Assembly (NCBI GenBank): GCA_902761265.1
Contig: CACWJV010000111.1
Location: forward strand, 1-7,153
Reading direction: 5' to 3'
DNA from: Oscillospiraceae bacterium
GTDB taxonomy: Bacteria; Bacillota; Clostridia; Oscillospirales; Acutalibacteraceae
DNA length: 7,153 bases
The notes under the pieces were generated by a model that had not been told where the DNA came from, did no database searches, and saw nothing but the letters and a program-made list of their open reading frames with translations. Numbering within the stretch: position 1 is the stretch's first letter; each line of letters opens with the position of its first letter. Below are positions 5,970 to 7,153 of this stretch, piece after piece. The position numbers and the translations under genes are program-made.

Positions 5970-6971
5970 ATGGCAAAAAGAGTACTCACTGTAATCCTTT
6001 CGCTTGTGCTGCTGCTTGGCTGCCTGCCGCTGGCGTTTGCCGCCGAGCAGCAAACCGGGTTTGGCGCCTATGAGCATGTTTTCATCATCGGTATCGACGG
6101 CGCCGGCAGTTTTATACAGGACGGTACGACGCCCAACTTCAATCGCATTTTTGCAGATGGTGCGGTCAATTTCCGCAGCCGTACGGAAATGATCACGGTC
6201 AGCGCTCAAAACTGGGGTTCCATCCTTTCGGGTGTTTCGTATCTGAAGCATGGTCTGACCAATAATAAAGCAAAGAAAACCGAGCGTTCGCATGATACTG
6301 CTTATCCGACCGTGTTTACGTTGGCACGCCAGGCGTTTCCGGATGCAGAACTCGCTTCGTATGTCAACTGGGATCCGATCAATCACGGCATCATTGAAAA
6401 TGATATCGACGTGACTAAACATCAAAACAGTGACGACGAAAAGCTGACCGAGGATATCTGCGCATATTTCAATGCCGGCAACGCACCGAAACTGTTTTTT
6501 GTGCAGTACGACAGTGTGGATCACGTCGGTCATGACGAAGGCAGCCGTTCGGCAAACTATTTTAAACAGATCAAGACCGTTGACGGTTATCTCGGAAAAG
6601 TCTATGATTGCATCGAATCGAACGGTCTGATGGAAAACGGTCTGTTTATCGTCGTGTCCGATCACGGCCACATGATTTCCGGCGGCCACTTTGGACTGAC
6701 AATGCGCGAAACGATGACAACACTTGCTGTGAAAGGCAAGCATATCGTTAGCGGCAGCAGCATGGAAAAAGACACGCGTAACCGTGATGTTGCTGCGATT
6801 ACGCTGTATGCACTCGGTCTTGCGCGCCCGTCCTATCTGACGGCAAAGATACCCGACCATCTTTTTTCTGACGTTTCGGGTGAAACGCGCAATTGGAAAA
6901 ATGACGTGCTTGATACGATTCTCTCATCAATGGCGTGGGTAATCACGCTGAGCACAGCGTTTCTGCGCTGA
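5970..6971 (+). CDS. Secreted alkaline-phosphatase-superfamily phosphodiesterase/phosphatase
   Basis: The 333-residue protein starts with a clear signal peptide: basic AKR, a hydrophobic core, then a PLAFA-A cleavage region near 24-25. The metal site of the alkaline phosphatase / nucleotide pyrophosphatase (type I phosphodiesterase) superfamily is complete: D43 in IIGIDGAG; probable nucleophile S78 in TVSAQNW; D184 and H188 in DSVDHVGHD; D231-H232 in SDHGH; H240 in GGHFG. It should hydrolyse a phosphodiester or phosphomonoester outside the cytoplasm. Sulfatase-like or phosphoglycerol-transferase activity cannot be excluded. LLGC at 15-18 is a weak lipobox alternative. The last 17 residues are hydrophobic and may contact the membrane. 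ATG 5970 is chosen because AAAAGGAG (5955-5962) lies seven bases upstream; the frame is open further up but without a ribosome site and into the previous gene. Confidence 0.88.
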   Translation: MAKRVLTVILSLVLLLGCLPLAFAAEQQTGFGAYEHVFIIGIDGAGSFIQDGTTPNFNRIFADGAVNFRSRTEMITVSAQNWGSILSGVSYLKHGLTNNKAKKTERSHDTAYPTVFTLARQAFPDAELASYVNWDPINHGIIENDIDVTKHQNSDDEKLTEDICAYFNAGNAPKLFFVQYDSVDHVGHDEGSRSANYFKQIKTVDGYLGKVYDCIESNGLMENGLFIVVSDHGHMISGGHFGLTMRETMTTLAVKGKHIVSGSSMEKDTRNRDVAAITLYALGLARPSYLTAKIPDHLFSDVSGETRNWKNDVLDTILSSMAWVITLSTAFLR

Positions 6972-6986
6972 CAGCGGGGTGCTTGT

Positions 6987-7153
6987 ATGAACATTTTTGT
7001 TGGATTTATCCTTTTATTTCTGCTCGCTGAAGCGATTTTGACAGGTATTCAGATTCTTCTCCGCAAGAAAAAGTTGAAGCCCTGGATCCATTTTCTGTTT
7101 GCCGTGCTCAAAGCGCTGATCGCTGTTGCGTTTGCCGCGTGTGTGATGGCCGG
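6987..7153 (+). CDS. Unrecognised membrane protein, N-terminal fragment (cut by window edge)
   Basis: The frame opens with ATG 15 bases after the previous stop and stays open to the window end (55 full codons plus two bases). It begins MNIFVGFILLFLLAEAILTG. Residues about 3-25 form one hydrophobic helix, followed by a basic loop RKKKLK (26-31) and a second hydrophobic helix from about 34. The basic loop suggests that both helices face a cytoplasmic turn. GGGGT at 6976-6980 is a modest ribosome site with a 6-base gap to the ATG. The family is not recognised. The two helices may be the membrane anchor of a larger enzyme. Same direction and tight spacing place it in the operon. Confidence 0.7.
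   Translation, partial: MNIFVGFILLFLLAEAILTGIQILLRKKKLKPWIHFLFAVLKALIAVAFAACVMA

Noticed and set aside
5940..6860. Minus-strand open frame (306 codons) opposite the secreted phosphodiesterase
   Set aside because: The + strand frame has a signal peptide, a complete metal site and a good ribosome site; the antisense frame resembles no known protein.

Overview
The window looks like a junction between the end of an integrated mobile element (left, about 1-606) and the chromosome of a Bacillota/Clostridia-type bacterium (right, 607-7153). The assignment to that group is inferred from strong AGGAGG-type ribosome binding sites, a TnpV-family protein and a DUF975 membrane protein, both typical of Gram-positive gut anaerobes. 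The species cannot be named from this sequence.

Left part. A minus-strand tnpV gene, cut by the window edge, has its own promoter. It is followed by an AT-rich non-coding stretch (298-583) that carries a perfect tandem 12-bp repeat. At 584-606 there is an isolated 3' end of a tRNA gene: T-loop, 3' T-stem strand, 3' acceptor strand, discriminator G and CCA. It fits tRNA-Trp. The rest of the tRNA is absent, and the tRNA's own rho-independent terminator follows immediately. This is the expected structure of the attachment site left at the far end of an element that integrated into a tRNA 3' end. The element would then extend leftward out of the window.

Right part. From a candidate promoter at 721-748, overlapped by a 9-bp direct repeat with 11-bp period, five genes run on the + strand with gaps of only 15-34 bases, so they probably form one operon. 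They encode: (1) a cytoplasmic GH38 alpha-mannosidase of the AMS1/MAN2C1 branch; (2) a membrane-anchored calcineurin-like metallophosphoesterase with a C-terminal Fn3-like domain; (3) a DUF975 multi-pass membrane protein; (4) a secreted alkaline-phosphatase-superfamily phosphodiesterase or phosphatase; (5) the start of a small-looking, unrecognised membrane protein.

How they may work together (inference): two extracytoplasmic phosphoesterases from unrelated superfamilies are linked to a cytoplasmic alpha-mannosidase. This suggests use of phosphorylated mannose-containing glycans, or turnover of a mannosylated, phosphodiester-linked envelope polymer. No transporter, regulator or sugar kinase lies within the window to fix the substrate.
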